Source: Paludisphaera borealis
GTDB taxonomy: Bacteria > Planctomycetota > Planctomycetia > Isosphaerales > Isosphaeraceae
Assembly (NCBI RefSeq): GCF_001956985.1
Contig: NZ_CP019082.1
Coordinates: 2,914,001 to 2,978,000 of the forward strand
DNA length: 64,000 bases
Direction of reading: 5' to 3'
Part shown: in pieces, positions 45,811-54,503 of the stretch
Position numbering within the stretch: position 1 is the stretch's first letter
How the letters are laid out: each line of letters starts with the position of its first letter
Notes under the pieces: generated by a model
What the model was told of the DNA's origin: nothing
Seen by the model: only the letters and a program-made list of their open reading frames with translations
The model's database searches: none
Program-made: the position numbers and the translations under genes

Positions 45811-46917
45811 ATGTTCCTTTTCAAGCGGCTCAAGATCCGCAGCTTCGAGATGGGTCTGCACTTCCGCGACGGCGAGTTCCGGGGCCTGATCGGCGTCGGT
45901 TCGCATTGGATCTTCGACCCGTTCAACCGCACGAACGTCGAGGTCGTCTCGCGCCGCGCGCCGTTCCTCGCGCACGAGAAGCTCGACCTGATCGTCAAGT
46001 CGGGGGTGCTCAAGGGCTACGCACAGGTGATCGACCTTCAGGATGATCAGCGCGCGCTGGTCTGGATCGACGGCCGGTTCGCGCGGATCTTGCCGCCGGG
46101 CCAGCACGTCGTCTGGCTCGGCCAGCGCGAGGTGAGGGTCGAGGTCGTCGACGTCCGCGCTCCGAGGTTCGAGCACGTCGACCTGAAGGTCGTGCTTCAG
46201 AGCGCGACGGCCCGCGAGCAGCTTGAAACCGGAGCGGTCAATCGCGGCTGCGTGGGCGTGCTGTTCCTCGACGGCCGTTGCGCGGGCTTGCTCGATCCCG
46301 GCCCTTGGGCGTTCTGGAAGCGGTCGGCCGACGTCCGGGTGGTCGAGGTCGACCTTCGCGAAACGACGATCGACGTGCCGGGCCAGGAGATCATGAGCGC
46401 CGACAAGGTGACGCTCCGGCTCAACGCCTCGGCGACCTACCGCGTCGTCGACCCGCGCAAGGCCGTCTGCACGATCGACGACCACAAGCAGGCCCTTTAC
46501 CGCGAAGCCCAGCTCGCGCTTCGGGCCGTCGTGGGAGGCCGCGAACTCGACGCGCTGCTCGCCGACAAGGAAGCCGTGGCGGTCGAGGCCGCCGGCCTGC
46601 TCGCGCCCCGGGCCGAGGCCCTGGGACTCGCGGTCGCCTCGCTCGGCGTCCGCGACCTGATCCTCCCGGGCGACATGAAAGACCTGATGAACAAGGTCAC
46701 GGAAGCCCGGAAGGCCGCCGAGGCCAACCTCATCACCCGCCGCGAAGAAACGGCCGCCCTTCGCAGCCAGGCGAACACGGCCAAGCTCCTCGCCGACAAC
46801 CCGACCCTCATGCGGCTTCGCGAACTCGAAGTCCTCGAAAAGGTCGTCGCCGGCGGCAAGCTGAACGTCATCCTCGGCGAGAAAGGACTCGCCGACCGCG
46901 TCCTTAACCTCCTCTGA
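45811..46917 (+). CDS. SPFH/Band 7 (slipin-like) protein
   Basis: 368 residues from the ATG at 45811, with GGAGG 7 nt upstream; the longer open frame upstream is not conserved. An SPFH domain covers about residues 165-300 (VVEVDLRETTIDVPGQEIMS, ADKVTLRLNASATYRVVDP) and a helical region follows (AEANLITRREETAALRSQ). There is no clear N-terminal transmembrane helix, so membrane contact may be through the hydrophobic start. Such proteins organise membrane microdomains and proteases. No NfeD-type partner adjoins it, which is unusual. Confidence 0.85.
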   Translation: MFLFKRLKIRSFEMGLHFRDGEFRGLIGVGSHWIFDPFNRTNVEVVSRRAPFLAHEKLDLIVKSGVLKGYAQVIDLQDDQRALVWIDGRFARILPPGQHVVWLGQREVRVEVVDVRAPRFEHVDLKVVLQSATAREQLETGAVNRGCVGVLFLDGRCAGLLDPGPWAFWKRSADVRVVEVDLRETTIDVPGQEIMSADKVTLRLNASATYRVVDPRKAVCTIDDHKQALYREAQLALRAVVGGRELDALLADKEAVAVEAAGLLAPRAEALGLAVASLGVRDLILPGDMKDLMNKVTEARKAAEANLITRREETAALRSQANTAKLLADNPTLMRLRELEVLEKVVAGGKLNVILGEKGLADRVLNLL

Positions 46918-47171
46918 CCGACCGGCCGCGACGAACCGGATCGTCCGGCCGGTCGACTTTTAGGCGGACACACTTCCCTAAACTATGGGCCAAGCCAACC
47001 AAGAATGGCCGCACAAGGCGTAATTTAGCCAACCAAGATAACACACGTGCACCATCAGCAACACACCTCCTTGATTCGTATTTCATTGAAGCCCCTCGAT
47101 CACTTACGATCTCCGGAGTTGTTGCGTGAACAACGGCACACATACCGCCGCGCCAATTCCAGGAGTCACCC

Positions 47172-47744
47172 GTGTTGAACCGGATTTCGCATGCCTCCAA
47201 ATGGTTGCTTGTTTTGGGAGTCTGCTCGGCCTTTTCCCCCTCCTTATACGCAGATGGCATCTACATATCCGACCATTTAACAGACGAGCAAGTATTCCGC
47301 CCATTAGATGGCACGGTGCGCGTCGACTTTCAAATTCAACTCTCAATGTCATCCAATTACGCTTTCGAGCGAATCAGAGTCACGCCGCTCTACAACGCCC
47401 ATGGAGACATGATCCAGCTTGTCGTCCCCGATTGGTCCATAGCCGACTTCCCCAAGGGGGTTGGAACGGAGTCTCTGTTCTGGGCCCTGATCGACAAGGA
47501 CACGCCGCTCGGCCTCTACGACAGTTCCTCCCCCACGTCCCATCAGCCGGCGATCTTCACTGCCTACGCCCTCAACCCAACCGCACAACCTCTCGACGAG
47601 GCGTCTGTCTCCATTTCCTTCTCTCTTGATATCCAGCCCAACCCCCTCGCCGTCCCCGAGCCCTGCTCCGCCCTCTTGCTGTGCCTGGGCGCGATGGTCC
47701 CTCTGGGACCATTCGCACTCCGCCGCCACCGCTGTCGAAGCTGA
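47172..47744 (+). CDS. PEP-CTERM domain secreted protein
   Basis: 190 residues from a GTG at 47172, with AGGAG 6 nt upstream. A signal peptide (about 10-27) is followed by a beta-rich region, and the C-terminus is a PEP-CTERM sorting signal: VPEPCSALLLCLGAMVPLGP then RRHRCRS. Such proteins are processed by exosortase and placed in the outer envelope or extracellular matrix. Base composition is more AT-rich than in neighbouring genes, suggesting later acquisition. No exosortase is encoded nearby. Confidence 0.82.
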   Translation: MLNRISHASKWLLVLGVCSAFSPSLYADGIYISDHLTDEQVFRPLDGTVRVDFQIQLSMSSNYAFERIRVTPLYNAHGDMIQLVVPDWSIADFPKGVGTESLFWALIDKDTPLGLYDSSSPTSHQPAIFTAYALNPTAQPLDEASVSISFSLDIQPNPLAVPEPCSALLLCLGAMVPLGPFALRRHRCRS

Positions 47745-47783
47745 ACCCGCCAGCCTCCCGTTCGAAAAAAATCTTCGACCACG

Positions 47784-47828
47784 ATTTTACCCGGGCGATA
47801 TTGCCTGCCGATATTATCCGGGTAAAAT
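47784..47828 (+). promoter_or_regulatory. Long inverted repeat upstream of DUF2239 gene
   Basis: Perfect 11-bp arms ATTTTACCCGG (47784-47794) and CCGGGTAAAAT (47818-47828) around a 23-bp spacer. Extending to 18 bp, the arms agree at 15 positions. The start codon of the DUF2239 gene lies 43 bp downstream. It may be a two-site operator covering the promoter. No cognate regulator gene is adjacent. Confidence 0.55.
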
Positions 47829-47871
47829 ACGTCGGGCATCGAAGAATTCGATTCAAGGGGAGGACCGAAGA

Positions 47872-48459
47872 ATGGATGGCGAACGGCGGTTGTGCACGGC
47901 GTTCGAGGGTGATCAGCGGATCGCGCGGGGGTTGTTGATCGACGTGGCGGTCGAGGTCAAGCGGGTGGTGGATCGGGGCGAGTCGGCGCCCGTATTGATC
48001 TTCGACGACGAGACGAGCGAGCAGGTCGAGATCGACCTGCGCGGGACGGTCGACGACGTGTTGAAGCGGTTCGAGCGATCGACGGAGGCGGCCGACGACG
48101 CGCCGCGAGGTCCGGGGCGTCCTCGGCTCGGGGTCGTGTCGCGCGAAGTAACGCTCTTGCCGCGACACTGGGAATGGCTCGGCGATCAGCCCGGCGGCGC
48201 GTCGGTGACGCTCCGCAAGATCGTCGACGAGGCCCGCCGCGCCAATGAAGGGAAAGACCGGGTCCGTAAGGCGCAGGAAGCGGCCTACCGGTTCCTCTCG
48301 ACGATGGGCGGCAACTTGCCGGGCTTCGAAGAAGCCAACCGGGCCCTGTTCGCCGGCGACGCCGACCGGTTCGCCCGCGAAGTCGCCCTCTGGCCCGCCG
48401 ACGTCCGCGAGCACGCGACGAACCTTGCCCTCGCCGCGTTCCAGCCGACGAACCGTTGA
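47872..48459 (+). CDS. DUF2239 family protein
   Basis: 195 residues from the ATG at 47872 (GGAGG 8 nt upstream). It matches the DUF2239 pattern: CTAFEGDQRIARGLL at the start, FDDETSEQVEIDLRGT near residue 43, GRPRLGVVSREVTLLPRHWE near residue 85 and TLRKIVDEARRA near residue 120. Members are small cytoplasmic proteins of unknown role. An unusual inverted repeat stands before the gene. Confidence 0.82.
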   Translation: MDGERRLCTAFEGDQRIARGLLIDVAVEVKRVVDRGESAPVLIFDDETSEQVEIDLRGTVDDVLKRFERSTEAADDAPRGPGRPRLGVVSREVTLLPRHWEWLGDQPGGASVTLRKIVDEARRANEGKDRVRKAQEAAYRFLSTMGGNLPGFEEANRALFAGDADRFAREVALWPADVREHATNLALAAFQPTNR

Positions 48460-48832
48460 CAACCCGCCCCCGAACTAAGACAGGTGTCCTCGATCGGGAA
48501 TTCTATCAATCCCCGGATCGCGCGGATTTTCACAGTTCACGGATGCTCCGATCCCAGTCTGTGGAAATCAGCGCAATCCGCGGACGAGTCGCGAGGAAGC
48601 CCAGGTCGGCGGCGCGGAATCATCGATCCGCCGATTGACGCCGGTCAGGGATTTCTCAAAGTGTGATTCGCAAGAAGAAAAGTCACCTGAGCGTTCGAGC
48701 CGAATGCGGAGTGCGGCGGCTTGCCGCCGCTTGGTTGTCAGGCGCGGAGCAAGCTCCCGCACTCCAGAAAGACGGTTCGGCCGCACGCCAGGCGTCCTGA
48801 AGTTTCAGTCGAGCTTTCTGTTTTCAGATCGT
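48460..48832. repeat. Intergenic region with palindromic repeat
   Basis: 373 bp. At 48708-48765 lies an element with 9-bp arms GGAGTGCGG / CCGCACTCC enclosing two perfect hairpins, GCGGCGGC-TT-GCCGCCGC (48713-48730) and GGAGC-AA-GCTCC (48746-48757). This three-way fold is typical of a dispersed palindromic repeat. Around 48510-48600 words such as ATCAGCGCAATCCGCGGA also look repeat-like. No gene is evident. Confidence 0.6.
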
Positions 48833-50062
48833 TCAGACGATCTCTTCGGTGGTCGGGTCCCAGCGGACGGTGGTCCCTCGGCGGTAGGAGTCGATGGCCA
48901 TCCGGCAGGCGATCGAGGTGCGAAAGCCCAGCTCGAACGGGACGGCCGGCTCACTGCGGCTCCGCACGCAATCGAAGAAGTTCTGCATATGCAGACCCGT
49001 GAAATCTTTGTAGCCGGCCGAGGGCTTCGATTCGTTGGGCTTCGCGCCCCTGGCGATCACCTCGAGATTCCCGTTGGAATGGCTGTAGCTCAGCGTCCCC
49101 TTGTTGCCGAAGAGGAAGTCGCGGCCCTCGCCGTAGTAGCCGTTGCCGAACATCGACGTGAACGTGAACAGCAGCTTTTCCGGATGGCTCATCGAGACCT
49201 GGAAGGTGTCGGGGACGTTCATCTTGGGTGACAGGTAGTTCGCGCCGGTCATCGTCACCGAATCGGGGATCGAGAGGTTGAGGGCGCCGAACCAGAAGGC
49301 CAACGTGTGGACCATGTTCTCGAACACGTTGCCGCCGGAGTAGTCCCAGAAGAACCGCCAGTTGATGTACCGCTGGGGGTCGAACGGGACGGCCTTGGCC
49401 TCGCCCTGGAAGGCGGCCCAATCGACGTGTTCCAGGTTGCAGTCGGGGGGGACGTCGCGGAGCCAGCCGCCGTACGCGGCGTTGCGGAAGTGGTGGGTCT
49501 GGACGAGCGTGATGTCACCCAGATCCTTGGCCGTCACATGCTCGCGGACCTTCCGCACGCCGTCGCCGCTGTTCATCTGCATGCCGACCTGAACGACCCG
49601 ACCCGTCCCCTCGAGCGCATTCCGCATGCGGCGGGCGTGGTTCGGGTTGAACGCCATGGTCTTTTCCTGGTAGACGTCCTTGCCCGCCTGGATGGCCGCG
49701 ACGAAGTGGAGCGCGTGCAGGTGCTGCGGCGTGGCGATCAGCACGGCGTCGATCGTCTTGTCGTCGAGCAGCGCGCGGTAGTCGCGGTACGTCGTGGCGC
49801 CCGGCGCGATCGCCTTGGCCTCGTCGAGACGCCGGGTGTAGACGTCGGCCACCGCCGCTGGCTCGACGTTCGGGCACTGGATCGCGGCCCGCAAGATCTC
49901 CTTGCCGCGCGAGCCGCCGCCGATCAGACCGAATCGAATCCGGTCGTTCGCGCCCCGGACCCGCCCCTTGGCCCCCGCGATCGCGGTCGTCGCCGCGCCC
50001 GTCATCGCGGCCCCGGCCGCTCCTCCGATCATCGTCCCCAAGAAACCGCGACGGCTCGACAT
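48833..50062 (-). CDS. Tat-exported Gfo/Idh/MocA-family oxidoreductase
   Basis: 409 residues from the ATG at 50062, with GAGG 6 nt upstream. A Tat signal SSRRGFLGTMIGGAAGAAM opens the protein. The Rossmann motif FGLIGGGSRGKE is near residue 46, and the family EKP is EKT in DVYQEKTMAFN near residue 130, with the lysine kept. C-terminal alpha/beta domain as expected. It is a probable periplasmic NAD(P)-dependent sugar-related enzyme, paralogous to the one at 6192. Substrate unknown. Confidence 0.9.
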   Translation of the reverse strand: MSSRRGFLGTMIGGAAGAAMTGAATTAIAGAKGRVRGANDRIRFGLIGGGSRGKEILRAAIQCPNVEPAAVADVYTRRLDEAKAIAPGATTYRDYRALLDDKTIDAVLIATPQHLHALHFVAAIQAGKDVYQEKTMAFNPNHARRMRNALEGTGRVVQVGMQMNSGDGVRKVREHVTAKDLGDITLVQTHHFRNAAYGGWLRDVPPDCNLEHVDWAAFQGEAKAVPFDPQRYINWRFFWDYSGGNVFENMVHTLAFWFGALNLSIPDSVTMTGANYLSPKMNVPDTFQVSMSHPEKLLFTFTSMFGNGYYGEGRDFLFGNKGTLSYSHSNGNLEVIARGAKPNESKPSAGYKDFTGLHMQNFFDCVRSRSEPAVPFELGFRTSIACRMAIDSYRRGTTVRWDPTTEEIV

Positions 50063-50428
50063 GGTTCGCCTCATGGAAGAAAGAGAAGGAACGGACGGAA
50101 CGGACTCACGCGGAAGCACATCAAACGAGGGAGAACGTCGGCATTCAAGAACACCCCTGTCGCGGTTCGATCTTCCCGACGCAGGGCGTGCTCTCCGGCC
50201 CCATCATACAACGCTCGAAGGTCGGGATGTCCTCCCCGCTCCAGTTCTTCGTGATCGCCGCGTCGGCGGAACATGGATTGGACTTGAGGGAAAATTCGAC
50301 CTCTGATAGGTTTCCGCTCGATCCCAGGCGCGATCCCCAGGACGGGGATTCGGATTGGAACGCCTGCCCCATCCATCCCCTCGTTCAATGCATGGTTTCT
50401 AGCCAGACCGGCATGGAGGCCTCCTGGC

Positions 50429-51721
50429 ATGAATCGCCGCACCGCGCTATTGCTGACGACGTTGCTGGGAGCGTTCTCTCCCGCGAGCCTCCTCGGCCAG
50501 GAAGCCAAGCGGCGCGCCCCGAAAACACGTTCCCGTCAGGATCGTGGGTTTCAACCGGCGTCCTCGACTTCGGCCCTGCAAGCCGAGGAGCCGCCCATCC
50601 GCGACGACCCCGATGCGGAGCCCGCGAGCGAAGACCCGCCGGTCGGCTTCAGCAATGAGCCGGGCTTCCAGTGGAAGCGGTTCTCGATCGGCCGTTACAC
50701 GCGGGTCGCGCAGAATCAACAGAACCCGCAAAAGGCGATCATCGACTGGATCTTCCGCCGCACCGGCGCGAACGACTGGCACGGCGAGAAGACCGCCGTC
50801 CTGTGCGCCAGCAAGACCGAGCTGCGGGCTTACAACAGCCCCGAGATCCTCAAGCAGGTCGACGAGGTGGTCGAGCGGTTCACGGGCGCGACGGAGGACG
50901 TGCTGTCGATCCACGTTCAGTTCATCGCGGCCGTCGACACCCGCTGGCGGCACACCGTGTTCTCTCGGTTGACGTCCGTCGGCAGCGGCCCGCAAGGCCA
51001 GCAGATCTGGATGATGCGGGTGGAAGACGCCGCGTTGGTCCTCTCGCAGATGCAGGTGCAGCAAGGCTTCCGCAAGCTGGCCGACCAGCGCGTCGACATG
51101 GTCAACGGCCAGACCCTGACGATCAAGACCGCCGAGCCCCGGACCTTCTCCGGCGGCATCCAGCGCGAGAGCGCCGCCGGCACGGGCTTCCAGCCCAAGG
51201 CCGACAAGCTGGAGGAGAGCATCGTCCTCCGCCTCAGCCCGCTCCTCACGTTCGAGGGGGACGGCGTCGACGCGGCCATCGACCTGACCGTCAACTCGGT
51301 GCAGTCGTTCCAGCGCACCAAGATCATCGCCCCGCGCGAGATCGGTCCCAGTGAGATGTCGATCGACGTGCCGATCTCGTACCAGACCCATCTCGACCAG
51401 ACCGTCAAGAACTGGCCGCTCGGCCAGACGCTGCTCCTCAGCGGCGGGATTCACCCCGGCATCATCGACAAGAAGGGGGGATGGCTCGGCACCCCGCTCG
51501 GCGCGCCGAGCAGCACCGAGGTCCTCGTGTTCCTCGACGCCGAGACCGTCAGCCGAGCCAAGACCCGGTCACGCAACACCGACGTCACCGCCGCCCGCAG
51601 CGCCGACGACAACAGCAACGACGAGGAAGAAGAACAGCCGGCCCCGCGGCCGAAAGCCCGCAAAACCACCCGCCGCGCCACCCGAGGCCCCGACCTCGAC
51701 ACCGAGCCCGAAGCGAACTGA
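50429..51721 (+). CDS. Secreted secretin-domain-like protein
   Basis: 430 residues from the ATG at 50429 (GGAGG about 9 nt upstream), with a signal peptide at about 1-23. A secretin N1-like part (AYNSPEILKQVDEVVERFTG near residue 130) leads into a secretin-like beta segment (VLSIHVQFIAAVDTRWR, SIVLRLSPLLTFEGDGVDAA, WPLGQTLLLSGG). It is much shorter than a full GspD/PilQ secretin and lacks a long C-terminal barrel. The acidic and basic tail (EEEEQPAPRPKARKTTRR) is unusual. Possibly a pilotin- or gate-like relative. Function unknown. Confidence 0.7.
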   Translation: MNRRTALLLTTLLGAFSPASLLGQEAKRRAPKTRSRQDRGFQPASSTSALQAEEPPIRDDPDAEPASEDPPVGFSNEPGFQWKRFSIGRYTRVAQNQQNPQKAIIDWIFRRTGANDWHGEKTAVLCASKTELRAYNSPEILKQVDEVVERFTGATEDVLSIHVQFIAAVDTRWRHTVFSRLTSVGSGPQGQQIWMMRVEDAALVLSQMQVQQGFRKLADQRVDMVNGQTLTIKTAEPRTFSGGIQRESAAGTGFQPKADKLEESIVLRLSPLLTFEGDGVDAAIDLTVNSVQSFQRTKIIAPREIGPSEMSIDVPISYQTHLDQTVKNWPLGQTLLLSGGIHPGIIDKKGGWLGTPLGAPSSTEVLVFLDAETVSRAKTRSRNTDVTAARSADDNSNDEEEEQPAPRPKARKTTRRATRGPDLDTEPEAN

Positions 51722-51730
51722 GGGCCGACC

Positions 51731-53650
51731 TCAACCCCGACCGTCAAGCGTCGAGACGAGGTTGGCTTCCGAGTCGCTAGGTTTCGTCGCTGTCCAGCAG
51801 GATGGGCAGAGCGGGTGCCCGGCGTCCGCGACTCCGAAGAACTCGTGGACAGCCGGCGTCACGCCCAAGAGCCAGTGAGCCGTCTGACGATAGTCGTGGC
51901 CCGCGAGAATTCCCCCGGGCTTGACTTTCGGCCACCAGGTCCGCAAGTCCTCCATGACACTCTCGTAGCTGTGGTCGGCGTCGATGAAGCATAAGTCGAC
52001 GCTGCCGGCCTGGAAGAGGTTCGCGGCCCGAACGGATGTGGTGAAGATCGGCACTACCAGATCATCCACGCCGCAGCTTATCAGATTGCAGTGGAAGACT
52101 CCGGCCATTGAGCCGCCCAGTGACGGTGCGATGTCTTGGCCGGTCATATCCGACGCCGATCCCCGCCCGGTGTCGACCGCGTAAAGAGTGATAGCCTTGC
52201 CCGACTCCCGGATTTTGGCGGCGAGGTAGCAGGTGGAACGGCCCGCCAGGCAGCCCACCTCGACGAAGACAGCCCCATCCGGCGCGGATTCGACGGCAGC
52301 GTCGTATACGGCGGCGAAGTCGAACATGCCCGGGATCTGGTCCCAGGACGAAGCCCGCTGCGCCCAGGGGGAATCGAGTTCGACCGGTCCGACTGAACTG
52401 GTCGGTTGGACGAACGGCGGGGCCGACGAAGGCGTCACTTCGCGAATGAATCGAGCCGATTGCGCTTCAAGGAGGTCGGAACTCCATCGCAAGGCTTCGA
52501 TTCGGGCTCGCCGGGCGTGCTCCTCCATGAGTTCCGGATCGTCCCAGAGTCGACAGATCGCCTCGATCCACGGGCTCACCTCCTCGCCGGTCGGCAATTC
52601 GCGCGAGTAGGGCATCAGACGTTCGGGAAGCGGTAAGACGACCCCGGAATTCCCCAGGGTCTCGGGTATCCTCCCTCGGTCGGAGCCGATGACGGGAATC
52701 CCGTTGACCATGGCTTCGATCGCCACCAATGGCTGGTTTTCCCACCAGAGCGAAGGCAAGAGGCAGACGCGAGTGACCTCCCAAAAGTGCCTCGGGTCGG
52801 GCGTATGAGTCATCAGATGTACGTTGCCGTGGTCCCGCAAATCCAGTCCGCAGTCGACGAGGGTGCGCTCGGTCCCTCGCGACTCCACGACCAATACGGG
52901 TATGTCGGGACGTTTACGTCCCAACTCGTCGGCGATGCGGGCGAGTGCGAAGACCCCTTTTTCCGGCGACGGGTTCACGAAAGTCAGGTATTCCGGCCTC
53001 CTCGTCTCGGTCCGGACCCTCTCAAGATCGATCAGATTGGGAAGGGCCGTGCATTTCAATCCGATCGATCGACGGTAGTGATCGGCCGCGAACCGCGATG
53101 GCACGATCACCGCGTCGACGTTCGCGAACGTGTCACGGGTCCGATAGCCGAAATTATGCAGGGCGAAGACGACCGCGATCCCTCGGGCGCGAGCCTGGGA
53201 ACGAAGCGCGTCGTCCAGGACGTCTCCTTCGTAGGTGACGATGCACCGAGGCCGAAATCGATCCAGCGTCTTCTCGTAGATTCCAAGGAACTCCGCGCGT
53301 TCCTGGTCGCTCAGCGCGTCGTCGCTGGGCCGCCCCCGGTACAGCGTCACCGGCACGCCGTGCACGGTAAGCCGTACCTGGGGGGCCTCCAAGGATCGCA
53401 TGCCGCTCGAGTCGAACGACCACGCCGTACCGAGATCCGCAGCGGTCGACTCTTCGATCTCGTGGTAGCGACCACTGTCCCATCTGGAACCCGAGAGGGC
53501 CTCGACGGCGATCCCGCGCCTCGCCAGGCCTTCGAGAAGCGACCGTGAGGCCACGGCCGCCCCGCTTGAATTGTCGAGATAGCAAGGATAGGCCGCGAAC
53601 AGGACGCGAGCGGCCGGCGGCTCGGTGGGCGGGGTATCAGTAGAGGACAT
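51731..53650 (-). CDS. Glycosyltransferase-methyltransferase fusion
   Basis: 639 residues. The N-terminal part (about 15-410) is a GT-B fold family 4-like glycosyltransferase: FVNPSPEKGVFALARIADEL near residue 225 and NGIPVIGSDRGRIPETLGNS near residue 315. The C-terminal part (about 440-600) is a class I SAM methyltransferase: VFVEVGCLAGRSTCYLAAK near residue 475 and VDLCFIDADHSYESVMEDL near residue 555. It probably glycosylates and methylates a surface polysaccharide or glycan. It stands alone, with no polysaccharide cluster beside it. Confidence 0.85.
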   Translation of the reverse strand: MSSTDTPPTEPPAARVLFAAYPCYLDNSSGAAVASRSLLEGLARRGIAVEALSGSRWDSGRYHEIEESTAADLGTAWSFDSSGMRSLEAPQVRLTVHGVPVTLYRGRPSDDALSDQERAEFLGIYEKTLDRFRPRCIVTYEGDVLDDALRSQARARGIAVVFALHNFGYRTRDTFANVDAVIVPSRFAADHYRRSIGLKCTALPNLIDLERVRTETRRPEYLTFVNPSPEKGVFALARIADELGRKRPDIPVLVVESRGTERTLVDCGLDLRDHGNVHLMTHTPDPRHFWEVTRVCLLPSLWWENQPLVAIEAMVNGIPVIGSDRGRIPETLGNSGVVLPLPERLMPYSRELPTGEEVSPWIEAICRLWDDPELMEEHARRARIEALRWSSDLLEAQSARFIREVTPSSAPPFVQPTSSVGPVELDSPWAQRASSWDQIPGMFDFAAVYDAAVESAPDGAVFVEVGCLAGRSTCYLAAKIRESGKAITLYAVDTGRGSASDMTGQDIAPSLGGSMAGVFHCNLISCGVDDLVVPIFTTSVRAANLFQAGSVDLCFIDADHSYESVMEDLRTWWPKVKPGGILAGHDYRQTAHWLLGVTPAVHEFFGVADAGHPLCPSCWTATKPSDSEANLVSTLDGRG

Positions 53651-53747
53651 CGGGTTTTCTATTCGTCAGGGTTCTGCGGGATCGAAAACCGCCCGGATCG
53701 CCTCTCTGTCTGAGGATCGCACCCGTTGCCCGGTCCTCGCGGCCGAT

Positions 53748-54167
53748 TCACGTTTTCTGATACACCCTCAGTTCTTCATGGGCGGCTCGTCCCAGTGAAT
53801 CAGAGGCTTGAATGGATTCACGTTCGCCCCCAGGGCGAGAGTCAAGCAGCGCGATGCAACCAGCTGATCGCGCGTGTGGGCAGTGCATGGTGTTCGAGAG
53901 GACCAACTCAGCAATCGCCACCGCGTTGGGGTCATCGCAGTAGTAAATAAAGGGAGAGGGCGGGTGGGGGAGGCCACAATCCCGATAAAGCGCCGCCAGG
54001 GAGCGGCACATCCGACTCAAATCATCCGCTTGCAAGCACAGAACCCTACAGCGCAAGAAATGGGGGACGGCGTGTCTCGCGAACCGGGCTGGGGCGAGGA
54101 TCAAGGCGACGACCGAGACCGCGAGCATCAGGCGGCGAATCGTGAACTGCATGCGGGGCGGTTTCAT
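53748..54167 (-). CDS. Small 'FTIRRLM' leader membrane protein, possibly frameshifted
   Basis: 139 residues from the ATG at 54167 (GAGGG about 8 nt upstream). The opening MQFTIRRLMLAVSVVALIL is a leader common to many planctomycete one-helix proteins. After about residue 90 the sequence loses its character. A minus-strand frame ending at 53768 instead gives LALGANVNPFKPLIHWDEPP, which looks more protein-like, so a frameshift near 53880 is possible. Function unknown. Confidence 0.5.
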   Translation of the reverse strand: MKPPRMQFTIRRLMLAVSVVALILAPARFARHAVPHFLRCRVLCLQADDLSRMCRSLAALYRDCGLPHPPSPFIYYCDDPNAVAIAELVLSNTMHCPHARSAGCIALLDSRPGGERESIQASDSLGRAAHEELRVYQKT

Positions 54168-54503
54168 GTCCGAGCCCTCGTTGAGTCTCGACCGTTTCGA
54201 TGCCGACGGACGCGACCAGGCGTCAACCCTCGGCCGCTGTCCGCGTCCGGGGCCTCCCGTAGTCGGGCATTCAGCCGACCGCCGATCCTGCCAGCCTTTA
54301 GCGGTCGGCGGTTCATGAGTGGCCGTCGACCGTTTGAGAGGCTCGACCGATCCACGAAGGCCATTCTCCCACGGCGCTCGAGGGAGTGGCTACGACGTTC
54401 GTCATGCTGTCGGTCGTAACCACCACTGTGTCGGTGTGGTCGGGTCCGGGTGGACAACGCTTACGGATATCCCGAACGACCAAGCCACTTTGTACAGGGC
54501 CAC
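54168..54503. other. Intergenic region
   Basis: 336 bp downstream of the gene ending at 54504 (minus) and upstream of 54167. It contains a 9-bp inverted repeat GCCGACCGC (54274-54282) / GCGGTCGGC (54301-54309), which could be a weak terminator for the minus-strand gene. No gene is seen. Confidence 0.45.

Noticed and set aside
45428-45889. 153-codon open frame between the tRNA-like gene and the SPFH gene
   Set aside because: R/P/A-rich, out of frame with and overlapping the SPFH start, no homology or strong ribosome-binding site.
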